Shown here: positions 1-13,800 of the stretch, in pieces
Position numbering within the stretch: the stretch's first letter is position 1
Layout of the letters: each line of letters begins with the position of its first letter
Origin: Macrolepiota albuminosa
Taxonomy: Eukaryota > Basidiomycota > Agaricomycetes > Agaricales > Agaricaceae
Assembly: GCA_027475525.1 (NCBI GenBank)
Contig: JAMWFC010000058.1
Span: 829,270 to 893,269, forward strand
Length of the DNA stretch: 64,000 bases
Reading direction: 5' to 3'
The notes under the pieces: model-generated
Database searches by the model: none
What the model was told of the DNA's origin: nothing
Seen by the model: the letters and a program-made list of their open reading frames with translations, nothing else
Made by a program: the position numbers and the translations under genes

Positions 1-779
1 TAGTACAGGGCATCACAAAGCATAGAAAATATATGAACAAAATGAGGATGCAATGTCAAAACCTTCTATGCCTAAGGCTGTCTTTGTAGTCGTAAAAAGT
101 GTCGGGATTGATCTGACTACCATACAAGAACATGTACATTCCTCTACGACATGGATTTGCATTCATGGCCTATAAAAGGTGGCTTGTTTAGACATTTGAG
201 ACAACTATGTCAAAACTGAGGAACTAACCTGCTTTTTGTGTGCTTTGAGCATTGCTATAGCCCTCTTCAAGCTATCTAACTCTTGAACAAGGTTAATGCG
301 TGCAGCTCTACAAAGACAAATCAATAACAGAGCTAACAAGAAGAAGGATACAAAGATACATATTTGATGTGCTGTAAAGCGTTCCAGACAACCAAGTCCT
401 GCAACTGATGATAATATTTTTTAGCTTTAGGCTCTGTAGGAAGATCAAAGTCAACCAAAAACGGTGGATTGACTTGGAGAAAACCTACTGTCTATGTCAT
501 CTGGCAACTCACTACAGTCCTTGATCTTACTTGGCCCTCTAGCTTCCAATTTTCTAACCTTTTCCAAGTTTTCAATGTCAACAGTACGTTTCAAGATGTG
601 AAGAGCTTTTTCAGAAGTTGAGATGTAATTCATGGGCATTACAAGGTGGAAACTGGCGCAGCATTGCAAACAATGCACCAAAGTCACATAACAATCACCA
701 CAAATAGTGATGAATGTTTTGTTTAGCAACGTTGTGCCTGGAGTCCCACCATCCAACACCAACTAACAAAGTAAATCAC

Positions 780-3171
780 ATATGCAATGACTGGTTTTTC
801 ATTTTCAATTGTTTTCAGTATCTTCTGCGCAATATTCCTGAGTAAAGAAAGCTTCTGAAATAGGTTTGGCTAAATATCATCAGCTTTTTCATCTGGCATC
901 AAAACCGCAAGTATGATGTGTGCTCCCAACATTGTTTGTAGTGTACCAGCGACAAGGTATGACCTGCACCAATGTCTTACTTAACGGAAAATACCGACTA
1001 ACAGAGTGATTCACTTACATTACCATTTGTCTCAAAAGTTTAGGAGAATCAGACAACGGTAATACAAGTTCTCCAATAGCTTGGGTATAGGTTTCTGATG
1101 AGATGTTTAGCAGAAAATTGATCTATCATAGCAACAGCATACTTACGTGAATCTCCTTAAATGTATCTATGATCAATTCAACACATGATTACCTAGCACT
1201 CTCTCCAATGTTCTTTGAGGCACTCCTAACTACACTAGTAAGTATACAAACAAGACTATTTGCAATCACCTCATCATTATTCTTCATGCCAGTGATCAGC
1301 TCTGTAATAACAGAATCCCCTTGTGACTGATGCCTCATCAAACTACTTAGAGCTTCTACTGCTTTATTTTACACTGCAACACTCGCTGGATTATTGGCAC
1401 TTTTAATAAATGTCCGTTGAAGTTGTGGAAAGAATAGCTTTACAAATATAGGAATGCATCTCAGCATTGTCGCCAGCGTACCACTTCAAGGTATATTATG
1501 GATAAGGGCCTGCTAAATTTAGGTAGAAGTTTGGCAAACTACAAAGACACTGTTTTAGCAAACAATGTATAATGCAGCAAGGATGCGATCATGACGCTCT
1601 GGACCAAGAACTTCATCAGCAGGAAGTTTCAGCAGTCATAGCCTCAACAATATTTCCTTTATCAAGGACACCTTGAAGAGGAGCTTGCCCACGAAAATGT
1701 AGACAATTGCTACAAAAATGACCTCAGTATTACTTTGACCTGAATAGAAAAAACCTATACAGTGATGACGCCCAAAGTTTGATCAGTAACAAATATAGTT
1801 ATAGTGTTACCATACCAAAAAGCTTGCGTTGGGCATGCTATAAGTAATATGAGGAGTCCCGGGCAGGTCCCAGAGAACGCACCTGTGAAAATGAGGTAAA
1901 GTCGGTAAGGGGTTGGCAAGTGTAAAGCGCTAAGGTAAAGCGCCTATGAAGTGAGCGGTAAGTGAACACGGCAACGTAAGTGGCAAGAGCATGGTAAGCT
2001 TAGCGAAGTCTAAGCATCGTAAATGCCTGCCGTAGCTGCAAGGCACGAATAGGTCGAAGGCTAGCGATAATCTGCAACTGCCGACGAGCTCGACGTTGCC
2101 GACCGTAAATGAAGTCTTGAGCGTAAGGGAGACTGAAGTAAGAGGAGCAGGAAACTCTAGTCTATTGTTCGATTGGTATGTACAAGTTGGTAAGTACTTT
2201 ATATATTACAAGGAGGTCACCGTCGCCAGTGACCAACCATTGTCAAAGTGCGGTAAACTAGAAAATTTCATAGGGGTAGCTCCAACGGTTTCAGATCCCT
2301 ACCGTCCATTCAAGAACCTTAGCGACGCCAGGCGACAGATCACAAAGCTAAACCATCAATCCATCACTCTTCTGTTTGTCCAAAATGCTTAGCAATGTCA
2401 GGCGCCAGATCGAGGCGCTAAGCGGTGTCAGATGCCAAGGTCAAATGCCAAGCTGTCTGTCAGTTTTTGATAGATCATCAAGCTTCTCACTAAGCGCTGT
2501 CGTCAGTGACTGATGCCATCTGTCAGTTGTCATTCTGTCTGCCGTCGGCGCTATCATTGATCGGATCTGCTTCTTGCCATGCGCGGCCGTCAAATATTGC
2601 CAAAATTGGTTAGTTAGCGTGTGCTAAGGTATCCCGGACCTGTGCTGTGTTGCCGTAGCCTGCTGTTGATGCGCTGATCCTGTATGGGGTCCTATGAACA
2701 GATACACCAACTGGGATCAAACATGCCTTGTTTGAGTTCTAGTAGAAGTAAATCAATGGCTTTAGTGGAGTAATTGTTTACAACTATTTGTTTAGCATGC
2801 ATGGCAGCTTCCTAAACATATTCCTCTGTGTCAGACAGCCCACTAAGAATGGAGGAGATGATCTTTGAAAGATGAGGTTGAAAATGCGTGTCAAAGGTTG
2901 CAAGTAAGAATACAAATAGAGACATGAATCCTTTATGGACTGTCGGATGGGGCAATTGAGCATTGGTAATAATATCTGGAAGGAGACTCTTCAGATTCTC
3001 CATTCCAAAGCTAGCCAAATCTTCACTAAAACCTTGGACTGCACGATCTACATCAGATATATTGGTTTTCAGTGTCCATAAAAGGTTGGGCACAAGATTG
3101 AAGAAGTGAACTTCTCTTAGATGTTCTACTGAGGTACTCAATGCTTTGGCTGCTGTTGTAAGCAAGGCCAA
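780..3171 (-). pseudogene. GCN1: Decayed GCN1 (eIF2-alpha kinase activator) fragment
   Basis: Seen: minus-strand translation gives blocks in GCN1 order: HEAT-repeat text ending SGLSDTEEYV (2815-3171), then NNYSTKAIDLLL and GMFDPSW up to the solo LTR at 2697, then GKLLFKV and EVLGPERHDRILAALYI (about 1580-1700), then FFPQLQRTFIKSANNPASVAV-like text and MKNNDEVIANSLV (about 1220-1480). Known: these match the C-terminal half of GCN1, a ribosome-associated HEAT protein that activates Gcn2. Frames are broken by stops, several where an Arg CGN codon is expected (for example the stop just after EEYV), which suggests CpG deamination. A solo LTR interrupts the fragment. The open stretch at 451-762 (minus) may be a continuation but was not recognised. 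A dead copy, not a working gene. Confidence 0.8.
1763..2697 (-). mobile_element. Solo LTR, copy A (935 bp)
   Basis: In the minus orientation it starts TGATAGGACCCC-like (here with one change at the terminal base) and ends GGGCGTCATCA, the same termini as copies B, C and D. It is flanked by the 4-bp direct repeat ACAG (1759-1762 and 2698-2701). No internal retrotransposon region is attached, so it is a solo LTR left by LTR-LTR recombination. It sits inside the GCN1 remnant. Confidence 0.85.
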
Positions 3172-4087
3172 ATTATTTACGATTTATGCAGATTTCTTTT
3201 TGCAGAGCAATATTCTTGTAATCTGTATTCAATAATTGGTACTACCTGGATGGAAAGCATTTCTAAAAGAAGGTACAGGATGAGCAAGAAAAGGAATTAC
3301 AAGAACATGAATAATTAGGAATATCTACCCATTTCATTACTTTGCAGCTCCTGTTGAATTCCTCATTAAACCAAGTTTCAGCACTATTTACATTCTCATT
3401 CTCTCAAAGTCAGCATTTCTCATAGATCTTTCTCAAAATGTCCAGATGGGTGAGGAAGTGTTGGGCAACCTATGCAGGATCTAGATTCCTATTGGAGTAC
3501 TTTTCTTTCTCAAAATGTCCAGATGGGTGAGGAAGTGTTGGGCAACCTATGCAGGATCTAGATTCCTATTGGAGTACTTTTCTATAACACGTGTTGCAAA
3601 CTGGCCAGCAAATATGTTAAAAAAGCAGAATAGCAAAGCTCAACTCAAGTGAAACAGAGCTCAGGGAGAAAATGGCAAGCTTGGGTAAAACCAGAACTCA
3701 AGGAAAAGGAGCGAGCTTGGGTAAACCCAGAACTTGAGGAAAAGGAGGAAAATCATGGTGTGATCTGGCAACAGCATAGAATTTACATTTTACATGCTCA
3801 TTCTAGCACATTCTTTTATTTTTATTAATGGATAATACTTATCCTCACATTTTATAACAGCCCTTCTCCCCTTTTTTGATTATTGGAGGAGGTGTGATAT
3901 TAATATGCTGACAATATTGTTCTACTAAATTAGTTTTGTGCATTCTATAACTTTGCACGCAGTAGTTAATCTTATTCCTACTATTAGTTGTAGTAGCTAT
4001 TTTTATATAATGTCCAGCATTTAGGCAACTTGCTATGGAATTTATGACAGTTTTATTTCTGGCTTATATGTAAACAGTACATCTCAT
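3172..4087. other. AT-rich spacer without recognisable gene
   Basis: No convincing coding sequence was found. It contains one 77-bp-period tandem duplication (listed separately) and short imperfect repeats containing CTTGGGTAAAACCAGAACT-like text around 3675-3745. Confidence 0.5.
3427..3583. repeat. 77-bp-period tandem duplication (probable assembly artefact)
   Basis: Positions 3427-3506 match 3504-3583 exactly at offset 77. Same period as 20 other duplications in the window. Confidence 0.95.
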
Positions 4088-6575
4088 GCAGCAATAATGA
4101 CACCAACCTGGGTTGGATGCACTAGATGTATATGCAATACAACGCCGTCTTCAGTGTCTGGCATGTGTAGTTGTGAGGAGTCCTGACAGAGTCCTGGTGT
4201 GCTTGAACAAATGTGATAGGATGACATGCTAAAAAATGGTGCCTCAGATGCTACCTGGCAAACTATAAGCACCATAGCCTAAGCAAAGATACAGAGATGA
4301 AGACAAATAGCACAATGTAATGTGCCCATAGGTGGCACCGCAAACAATAAAGACAAGACAAATAAGGTTAGCATCCAACTTGGTGGCAACATTGGGCTAA
4401 GCTAGTGCAATTTGAACGCTAAGTATAATTTAAGTGCTCAAGAGTTATAATCTGTTGTTATGTACATGCAAAGTAGCTATCTTTTATACTATGCACTACT
4501 ATGTCAAAGTAAACAGCAATCGTTTTTAAAGAATACAAAGCACAGACAAAGTACAAACTTTATTTTATAGCCGGTGATAGGCTTCTACTCAGACTGAGTG
4601 CATCAAGAGACATTATAGGCCAACTGACACTTGACGTACTGAAGACTCTAGCGACCAGTTTGGAATATAGAGCAGCTCTAGCTCTGGCACTCTATTACAG
4701 AACTTATCCATTTACCCTAATCGTCAGCTACTAGGTCTTCAGCACACTCCATTCACCTATTCCAAGAATAAAAGAGGCTCAGAATATATAGCGCTAACAC
4801 AATGGCGGAAGGGAACTCTAATCAAACCCTGATCACTTCCAGAAGGAGCCAGCAGCAGGCACTGCCATTTGATGAGGCACTTCAATCAGAAGTCTAAAAG
4901 GATCAATGATGGCGGCACAAGATATACTTAAACCCGACATCTGGACCTGTCAGGAACTGGTACAATAGGTAGCACTGACATTAGCACTCATGGCATCTGT
5001 CGAGGATTTTCCAACCATATCCTGGAACAGCCTGGCCAATTGGAGTTATAGTAAAAGTGAGCAGACTCGTATAATTCTAAGTCAATATAGAGTTACCATT
5101 GGTCATAACACCATTGATTGCTGTCATCCATGTGCAAAAGGTCACCATTAGAGGAAACCATGAGAAGAGGCACTAGAAGGTAGCGCTACAGATGGACTTT
5201 TTATCTTGGCAAACACTGATAGGACCCCATACAGGATCAGCGCATCAACGGCAGGCTACGGCAACATGGCACAGGTTCAGGATACCTTAGCGCGCACTAA
5301 CTAACCAATTTTGGCAATATTTGACGGCTGGGTACGGCAAGAAGCAGATCTGATCAGTGATAGCGCTGACGGCAGACAGAATGACAACTGACAGATGGCA
5401 TCAGTCACTGATGACAGCGCTTAGAAAGAAGCCTGATGATCTATCAAAAACTGACGGACAGCTTGGCATTTGATCTTGGCGTCTGACACCGCTTAGCGCC
5501 TCGATTTGGCGCCTAACATCGCTAAGCCTTTTGAACAGACAGAAGGGTGATGGATTGATAGTTTAGCATCGTGATTTGCCACCTGGCGTCGCTAAGGGTC
5601 TTGAATGGACAGTAGGAATCTGAAACAGTTGGAGCTACCCCTATAAAATTTTCCAGTTTACCACGCTTTGGCCATGGCTAGTCACTGGCGACGGTGAACT
5701 CCTTGTAGTATAAAAAGTACTTACAGACTTGTACATATCCATTGAACCAGAGAACAGAGTTTCCTGCTTCCCTTACTTCAGTCTCCCTTACACTCAAAAA
5801 CCTCATTTATGGTCAGCAACGTCGAACTTATTGGCCGTTGCAGACTATCGCCAGCCTTTGACCTATTCGCGCCTTGCAGCTATGGCAGGCATTAATGACG
5901 CTTAGACCTTGCTAAGCTTACCGCATTCTTGCCACTGACGTTGCCGTGTGCACTTACCGCTTCTTTCATAGGCGCTTTACCTTAGCGCTTTACACTTGCC
6001 GACCCTCTTACCAACTTTATCCCATTTTCACAGGCACGTTCTCTGGGACCTGCCCAGGACTCCTCATATCACTTATAGCGCGCCCAACGCAAGCTTTTGG
6101 TATGGTAACACGATTGATATATTTGTTATTGACCAAACTTTGGGCGTCATCAACACGATAGCACATAGTATATAAAATAGCTACTTCACATATATATAAC
6201 AACAAATCGTAACCTCTTGAGCACCTAGTTACGCTTAGCGTTCAAATTGCGCTAGCTTTCTCTGACTTTGTCACTAAGTTAGGCGCTACCCTTGTCTATC
6301 TTGTCTTTGTCATTTACGGTGCCACTTACAGGCACAATATGCTGCGCTACTCATCTTTTCTTCTATATCTTTGTTTAAACTACGATGCTTACCATCTGCC
6401 AGGTAGCATCCGAGGCGCTATAATCTAGTGCATCATTCTATCACCTCCACTCGAGCACACCAGGATCCTGTTAGGACTCCTCACAACTATGCACACCAAG
6501 CGCTGGAGACAGTGTTGTACTGCATATACTTCTAGCGCACCCAACCACAGTTGGCATCATCACCGGCTTGAATCA
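4088..6575. mobile_element. Long inverted-repeat pair with a nested solo LTR
   Basis: About 410 bp at 4088-4500 reappear in inverted orientation at about 6160-6575 with clear but imperfect identity: shared landmarks are GTTGTGAGGAGTCCT, GATGCTACCTGGCA, GGTGGCACCG, GTGCAATTTGAACGCTAAG (C/G variant) and GCTCAAGAG. Solo LTR B lies inside, next to the inner edge of the right arm. This could be a DNA transposon with long terminal inverted repeats or two opposed solo elements. No transposase was recognised between the arms, and I could not fix a target-site duplication. Confidence 0.6.
5217..6152 (+). mobile_element. Solo LTR, copy B (936 bp)
   Basis: Begins TGATAGGACCCCATACAGG and ends GGGCGTCATCA, with 4-bp target duplication ACAC at 5213-5216 and 6153-6156. 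A TATA-like motif (TATAAAAAG) lies near 5709, as expected for an LTR promoter. It is the undisturbed reference copy: 936 bp, with no 77-bp duplication inside. Confidence 0.9.
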
Positions 6576-9500
6576 AGTTTCTTAGATTCACAGATCAGAA
6601 AATAGGTACCAATATGGGGTGTTCCACTGCTAAGATAAGAGGATGTCTGCTATTATTGAGCAACCATTGTTCTGGAATGTATTGCAAGAATGTTGTTTGT
6701 GAATATCAGTGCTTGCCAAGTGCAGGGCAAGTGGCAAGTACTTTGTTCTCCTTTTTTCAGTTCCTTCGGCTTACCGACTGACTGAAGCTGAACTATAACT
6801 TGTTTAAACTAAGATATTAAAATGCTTTCTTTCTTAAATAAGGATGGCGTGATATTGTGTCTCTGAGAGATTGGTGCAACTATTTTCCCAGTCAAACAAT
6901 ATCTTGACAAACTTGGGATGTCAATCTAATATGTGCTCTGATGAGTGTCTCACTAGTATTCTTTTCACTGTTTTCTTACTGGAGTTTCAATGATGGAATT
7001 TCAAGCATGCTTGTTGTGGTGGAATGATAGGATAATAAGCTTTTCCCAATCTTGTGATGTCATAGTGATCTCTAAATTCTTTTATTTCCTGCAAGTTATC
7101 TATTTGAATTCCATCTCTAATTTATACTTTGCCACGTCCCCAATTCACCAAAACATGTTCTTGATGGCGGAAACTTTCTTAAATGCCAAGCTCAATAAAA
7201 CTATAAGGAGGAGCTCATTATAGATGAGTGTTTCATCTTTTGCAGATTAGAATAAGCAAAGCAGCAAAAATGGGAAAGGAAAATAAATAAACAAATTTGC
7301 TACTCTGCAAAGGAACAACATAAACATGAGGAACCATAAAGTGAGAGAGTAATTGCATGTGCTCACCTGTGCTGTGATACAAATGGAAAGATAAAAAGAG
7401 CAGCATAAAAGAAAAGTGAGACCTCTCAGCCCTACTGCTCCCAAAAATGGCATCTGCCTGACCATGGCACCATGCTGGGAACAGCCTCAAGATTTCATGA
7501 AAATTCAACAATGGATGCCAAATGCTTGTTGTGCAAAGGCCTCTGAAAAGGCTTCTTATCCTCAGAACCTGCCTTTACACTGAGCAATGGCTTATATTGT
7601 GCAGCTGTAATATATTGATAGAATGTTGGTTTAATAGAGAGAAATGGATTTAACTTGCTTACCATGCACATGAGGTCTGCTGGGCATCTGAAAAATAGTC
7701 AAGAACTTGACTTTGTATGATGAGGTGCCACATACAAAAAGGTGACATCATTCATCTGTAGGCCCACAATAAGCTGGAAAAACCATTGGCAGAGAATTGT
7801 TACTATGGTAAGTATAGATAGAGAAAAGACTTACTTATTGTGCATGGTCCTGCTGATTGCATAGTAGGGCATAGTAGGACCTGTATATATGCATGTATGC
7901 TCATTTTTGATGAGAGGATTAGGAATGCACATTATGCAGCGTTCAGATACTGGAAGGGTATTCTGGAAATATGTTTTTCCATCAGAAATGATGAGTGGAA
8001 GACACAGAAATTATCCGAGTCATGTAAAGGACTAAGGAGATTTTAGTAAGGACAAATAGAAATGTTGAAGATACAAATAAAAGATAACACACTAAACTTT
8101 TTTAAGATAGGCTTAGGCACTGGGATCATGAACCAGCACTAGCCAAACAGTGACAATGACAAAACATTGTACCATTTGACAAACACTGTAATGAAATGGT
8201 CAGAAGTATTTATAATAGGTCACAACATATGTACTTGGCACGGTTTTTTTGTCCTAAGAAGCAAAGCATTGGATTAAAAATGACAGCAAAGAGCGTAGCA
8301 TAGTTGTTGAGAACTGTTTGTTTGATTGGCTTTGACAAATAACTATTACCAAACAAAGTGCTCTGACTGAGTCCAAAATAAACAAATATTCATCAGACTT
8401 ATCAGATCATCCAGAAGACAACTATCTCGAGGTAGAATTTCAAAATATTTAAAGCAATAAATTCATGAAATGCATTGAGCCTGAAGTTTTAGAATGATTG
8501 AGTGCAGATAAATTGCCAATCAGATGAACAGACCGTCATGATGATTTTGCTAGGAACTTGGCTCAGCATTGGATAACATCATCTGTAGAGCATCTTCTTC
8601 AAATAACCTTTGTAAAGGTAACTACCTGAATGTTCTTTGAGGCTCTAGACCTCAACCTGCATTTTTCAGTGCATAAATTAGTACAGTCTGATTCTCAAGA
8701 TCTGCATTTTGGTCCCTATTCTTGAGTAAGGATCTTACTTTGTGAATAATTGTTGTTGAGCTTTACTTTTTCTCTAGAGTTTTCCTTTAGAGGCAGAATG
8801 GAGAAGAGATTGTTATTCAGCAGAATAAATCCATTCGATTATTATGTTTTCTGGCAGGAAAAGTAGCTTTAAATATGATGGCAAGGCTTGTAAGTGGAAC
8901 TATATTCAGCAAAACCCATGTCTGTAAGATACGTTGCCATAACAAGTCAATGACTTCTTAGAAATTCTCTAAATCTGGGCAATAGCCCTCTTTTCTATTG
9001 TCCCTGCTCATTTGACCTTTGTCTTCTGTATTTGTTGTTAACTCATGGAAGTAGAATTTTAGCAGCTGGCTTATAAGAAGATTAGATGCCGCTAAGTGAG
9101 AGGTGTTTGTTATGTAGACATCAGCTACAAAATCATTGTAGATTTCATAGCAGATGGCACGAATACTGGATGTCAGAAAAAAATGACTGTACCTTCATAA
9201 AATTCTTCTGCATAGACATAAATTTAATTTTCAACTTTGCATAAGATGACCAAAATTGGACTTCAAGATAGTGGCATTGGCTGTGCCAGCAAATGAATCA
9301 AAGAGTTTGAACATCAGTTGTCACAAGTGTGCACCAGCAATATCCAACATATTTGGATTGAGAACACTCAATTATTATATAAGGAAATGCAAATCAGAAA
9401 GTGGCAAAATGGCGAAGTGGAAAAATGGTCAAGTGAGAAAATGGCAAAATAGCAAGAGAAGATAGCAAAACAGGTTAATGGTAGGTCTGTAATGTGCCAA

Positions 9501-10243
9501 GATGTGACCTTAGGACAAATTAATTTATTTTCACATGATTTTGCTTTGTATATCAATAAACCAAAAGTTTAGAAATCTCTTGTATATGCTACTGGTGGCC
9601 AATGTTAAGAGAAATTGCCAATACTGGGAAGTGTAAAATCCAGATCACAGTCCAAATTCAAACTATGCCATATCATAAGCTGTATGTGAAGCTTCTAGTT
9701 GTCACATTCTTTTTTATTGTACAGAAAGTATCATCTTTATAAGCTTTCTGCCACTTGGTATGCTTTGGAAAGGCATTTTTAAGTCAATGTCTATGCATAG
9801 AAAAGTTTTGTATACTCAGATTTTGTATATTCCATCTTGATTCATTTGGCTGAGCTCCGGTAAGTGACAAAACTGGCTCTGATTTCACATTTTCATGCCT
9901 CTGACATTTTTACATTTTGATTTTGTCTGAAAAAAAGTACAGAGAAGCCTTGATATATACTATAGATATCTACAGATTTTTTGCCAAACCCAGCAGGTGA
10001 GCAGAACGAGTTTAGTAATGTATTTTGCACATAGCAACCCTTTGCACATTGCAACATATGACAGTATATATTTGGGAAAATTTTGTCTGGTCAGGTGCAC
10101 CAAATGCATCAAACAAAGTGCCAAATTTTATCTGAATCAGTGCCAGCAGTGACTGCCCCATCTATAAACTTTCTTTGACCATTTGGCATACTTGAAGCTT
10201 GTGAAGACAAGAACAACCTCAGATATTGTACCTCAGCCACTGC
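6576..10243. other. AT-rich degraded region, no gene recognised
   Basis: Only short open frames (under about 95 codons) occur, none with recognisable homology, and base composition is AT-rich. The stretch 9405-9465 has a purine-rich local repeat of GTGGAAAAATGG and GTGGCAAAATGG type. I see no RNA gene here. Confidence 0.5.
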
Positions 10244-10760
10244 CTCAGAAAGCACGCTCCCTGGCCAGCTCTATTGTCTACAAGAGGATCTATGGAGGGC
10301 ACAAAAGACAATTAAGAAAAAGGAATAAGATGCAAAATAGTCCATGCTAGCAAAAGTTATCAGGCCATGTTGGAAGCAAGGGAATCGTCTTTTGATAGAT
10401 AAGCCTGCTATGAAGGTAAATCTATTATCTACTCTTTAGCTTATCAATTATGGTTTCTTATTTCATCATAGGGAAAGGAGAAAAATACTAAGCTTTGCTT
10501 TGCAAAAAGCAAAAGATGAGGTGATCCAAGTATTGAAAGAACAAAAGAAAGCAGAAATTGTGTTGAGAGCCCTACAGCAAGAAAATTATAGAGTGCGAGC
10601 TACTTTAGAACAGAAAAACATAACCTTCCATGCCACACTGAAGGTAGGTTTAACTGTATACATCTTTTCTTCTCTCACTACCATTATTCTGCAGGAAGTC
10701 AATGACACTAAGGCTAGGACTATCTAAGAGAAAATCATTAAGCTTCAGGGCCTAACAAAA
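10244..10760 (+). pseudogene. Remnant of an unidentified coiled-coil gene
   Basis: The frame from about 10500 reads as a charged helix (for example VLKEQKKAEIVLRALQQEN) and continues across a good spliceable intron (GTAGGT donor near 10643, TTCTGCAG acceptor near 10695) into EVNDTKART. It then meets an in-frame TAA where a CAA would be expected. A further basic stretch (KARSLASSIVYKRIYG) lies near 10245. The gypsy element starts immediately downstream. The family was not recognised. Confidence 0.4.
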
Positions 10761-10815
10761 TACTATATAGTAAGTAAAGCTATGTGGCCAACGCCACATA
10801 GCAGACTACGCTACA
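10761..10815 (-). mobile_element. Truncated 3' LTR of the gypsy element
   Basis: About 55 bp match the start of the 5' LTR (TGTAGCGTAGTC..., with a 10-bp-stem hairpin GCTATGTGGC / GCCACATAGC), then identity stops. The remaining about 180 bp of the LTR are missing, so no target-site duplication can be assigned. Confidence 0.75.
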
Positions 10816-10860
10816 CACCCCCCAATCAGACCAAGCTACGGTCTTGAGATAATACGACGG

Positions 10861-13800
10861 TCAGGCCGTTGGCAAGTCAGGGACGGGGGCAATGGGAGAG
10901 TCCCCAGGCTCCCAGAATGGATCGGCAATTGCGTCGTCCATGTCGTAGTTGAGGAGTTCATCCTTGGGTGCAGGCATGTAGGAAGTGCCCGAAGGCCCTG
11001 CTACTGGCAGGAAATCGTCATAGTCCCGGGACAGTGTGAGATTGGAGTCGATGGTCGACCCTGGGACAGGTGGTTGGGGATCAGGCAGATCCCCGATGTC
11101 GGACGGGTACTGGCGCGTCCAGATTTTGCGGGCATGAATGTCTTGCCCGATGAGGAGGTACATCCCCTTGGTGAGCGCGTCGTCGTAAGCACGACAACTG
11201 TCCTGCTGCTGGAGCATCAGGCATTGGCGATTGCCAATGGTGGCCTCGCGCCACCCATCCCACTGAGCGATGGACTAGGGTGTACCGTAATGGTCGAGGC
11301 ATTGCAGCCTCTCGTCGTCGATAGCGGCCGCCTCGTTGTAGAGCCGGCTGTCGCTGAAGAATAAATGGGCCAAGTAGGTGACCCCATAAGTATACGCATG
11401 GTCAGCTCAGCTGACCGGAATTTGATTATGAAGAAGGACACATAACACGTCCAAAGTGGTGAACACAAAAGCTGACGCTTCCAGGATGTCCACAGCCCGA
11501 GCCTCGAAGTTAGGGTCGTCGGCGTGGAGGAGCACAAAGACTTGCCCCGTGGCTGCCTTGTACTCAGCCATGGCCTCTTTGTAGAGGCCTGGCCGTGCGA
11601 ATACATAGGCCAGGTACTTGTGTACTATGGACTTGGAGGCGTGGCTGGCGCTGAGAGTGCGTACAAGCACAAACTCAAAGAGGCTGCGCCAATGAATGTG
11701 CATGGCACGGTCCATGGCCAGACCAGTCCATATGTTGGACGTCTCAGGACGTCCATAGAGGAGGGCGTATGAGCCCAGGTAGTCCAAAGCAAATGGTTGC
11801 TTTGGATCAGGGGGGGTAAGGCCGACGAAGGCAATTTTCCCTCCCTCTTTGCGGCGATAGAGCCGCGTTGGCACAATCATTCGCAGGACGTTCTCCCGCT
11901 CCTCTGGACTCGCAAAGGGTACCGCGATGGTCCTATACTCGACCTCGTCGAGTAAATGAGACATAGCTCTGTCTCGGGCAGTAGGGTGGCAGTTGAGCGC
12001 CACCCGCTTGAATTCGTTGAGCAAGAGGTAGCCCAACTGACGCTGACGAATCGGGCAGTAGGGTGGCAGTTGAGCGCCACCCGCTTGAATTCGTTGAGCA
12101 AGAGGTAGCCCAACTGACGCTGACGAATCGGCGTAAACTGGTTGTTAACCAGTGCATGAAGTCTGCGGACTTCTTGAGGACTGCGGGGAAACCTGCGAGG
12201 TGCCACTTGGTACACCTTACTGTTGTGGGGTGTTGCCGCGGCGTTGCCCTCTTTATCGGTCTTGAAGGACCTGGCTGCGTGGGCTTCTTGCCCGACGAAG
12301 ATGGTATTGGTCACTGGCGACCAATAGAATTGGGGAGCTAACCCCACGCCAAAGAACGAGTTCTGGCGCTCAATAGTATGATCACAATAGATCACAACAC
12401 CGAGTGCATCAGGAATGCGCCCGATTTGGTCCTCAAGGAGGGCAGCTCCTTGCTTGGCGCTATCTTGCGCCCAACGTTTCATCTTGGCCCATCGATTGCT
12501 GTTGCGCCGTTTGCACGCCATACGTTGTGCCGCCGTCTCGTGCGGCACAGGGGATTCTATACGAGCCTCTTCAGGCTCCTCATACCAATCGTCGTCGGAG
12601 GGCGGGGATGGCAGCTTCTCCGGCTCCGACTTCTCAAACTGTGGGTCCATTGCCCACACACATCGCGGGAGTCGGGCTGGCGGGCCCTCTACCAGTATGG
12701 TGGATAAAAAGGGGATGTTAGCCTCTGGGGCCCCTTTCGGGGCATCTTCGAGGAAGTGCACGTTGACGTATGCGTGCCCTTTCGGTTGCTTACTCCAACG
12801 ATCCTTTTGGGGTTGTGAGGCCTTAGCCTCGGTGGGGCGTGTGCTCACGCCCCTGGAACTCTGCTCCCCAGAGTACGTGGTGGAAACCACGGATACTGGT
12901 TGCGAAGACGCGACCTCAGACGCGCCACTGGCGAGGTGGCTGGAGCAGAGATATCTTCATAGGGAAGGATGTCCTGTCCTAGGCCGACCTCCCAGCCGGG
13001 GGCAGCAACGCTCGACTTAGTCGAGCGGGAGGGCGCGTCCTCCACTCCTTGCTGACGTGCCCTTTTGCTGGAGTCGGTGTCCCGACTCGGGGGTGTAGTC
13101 TGCCGCTTATGAGCGGCCGATAGGGCAAGGAGATCAGTTTTGCGCTGGGCACGCATATGATCCATGTCGTCCATCATCCGGCAGATGAGGACGACTGCCT
13201 CCGCATCGCGGAGGAATGCTGACTCTGCGGGTACATCGTACCCATTATCTCCCAGACGTTGGAGAAGGGTAGCCAGGACTAAGTCCTGGTTGTGAGTGGG
13301 CTCGACAGCCCGTGCTTTTCCTTTGTCGCGTCGAGGACGCGACTCTTCTTCCAAGCTGGGCTTGGATTGGTGCGGCATTTCCAGCCGCTGTAGCAAGGAG
13401 AGCTTGGCCAAGCTCTCCGTCGGCGCATCAGCCGATGAACTGATGCTCCGTCCTGGACTGAGAGTTTCTGTGCTCTCAATGGCTGCGGTGGCCTGCATGA
13501 GGGATGCTTTGCATCCCTTTAGATTGTCAATTGGTGCTGTGGTCGACAGGGAAATTGACTGGCCTCCCTTGGCTTGCGACTCATGCGAGTCGCTGTACTG
13601 GGGCATTGCGCCCCAAGCCCCCATCCAAGCCGGGGGGTACGGCATCATTACGGGCACACCACCCATCCCAGGGTAGTGCGCCGGGGCAGTAAACTGGGGC
13701 AAAGAATGTGCGCTCATAGCCCTTCTCGCCATAGCAGGGGCAAACTGCCCCCATCCTGGCGCTGCTTGGGGGCTGACTAGCCCCCCGTAGGCCTGTTGTT

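Noticed and set aside
451..762. Minus-strand ORF of 103 codons as an independent gene
   Set aside because: No homology recognised, no splice or promoter context, and it lies in decayed DNA next to the GCN1 remnant; left as possible continuation only.
12415..13020. Plus-strand ORF of 201 codons
   Set aside because: It is antisense to gypsy ORF3, has no conserved feature, and arises from GC-rich sequence lacking stops.
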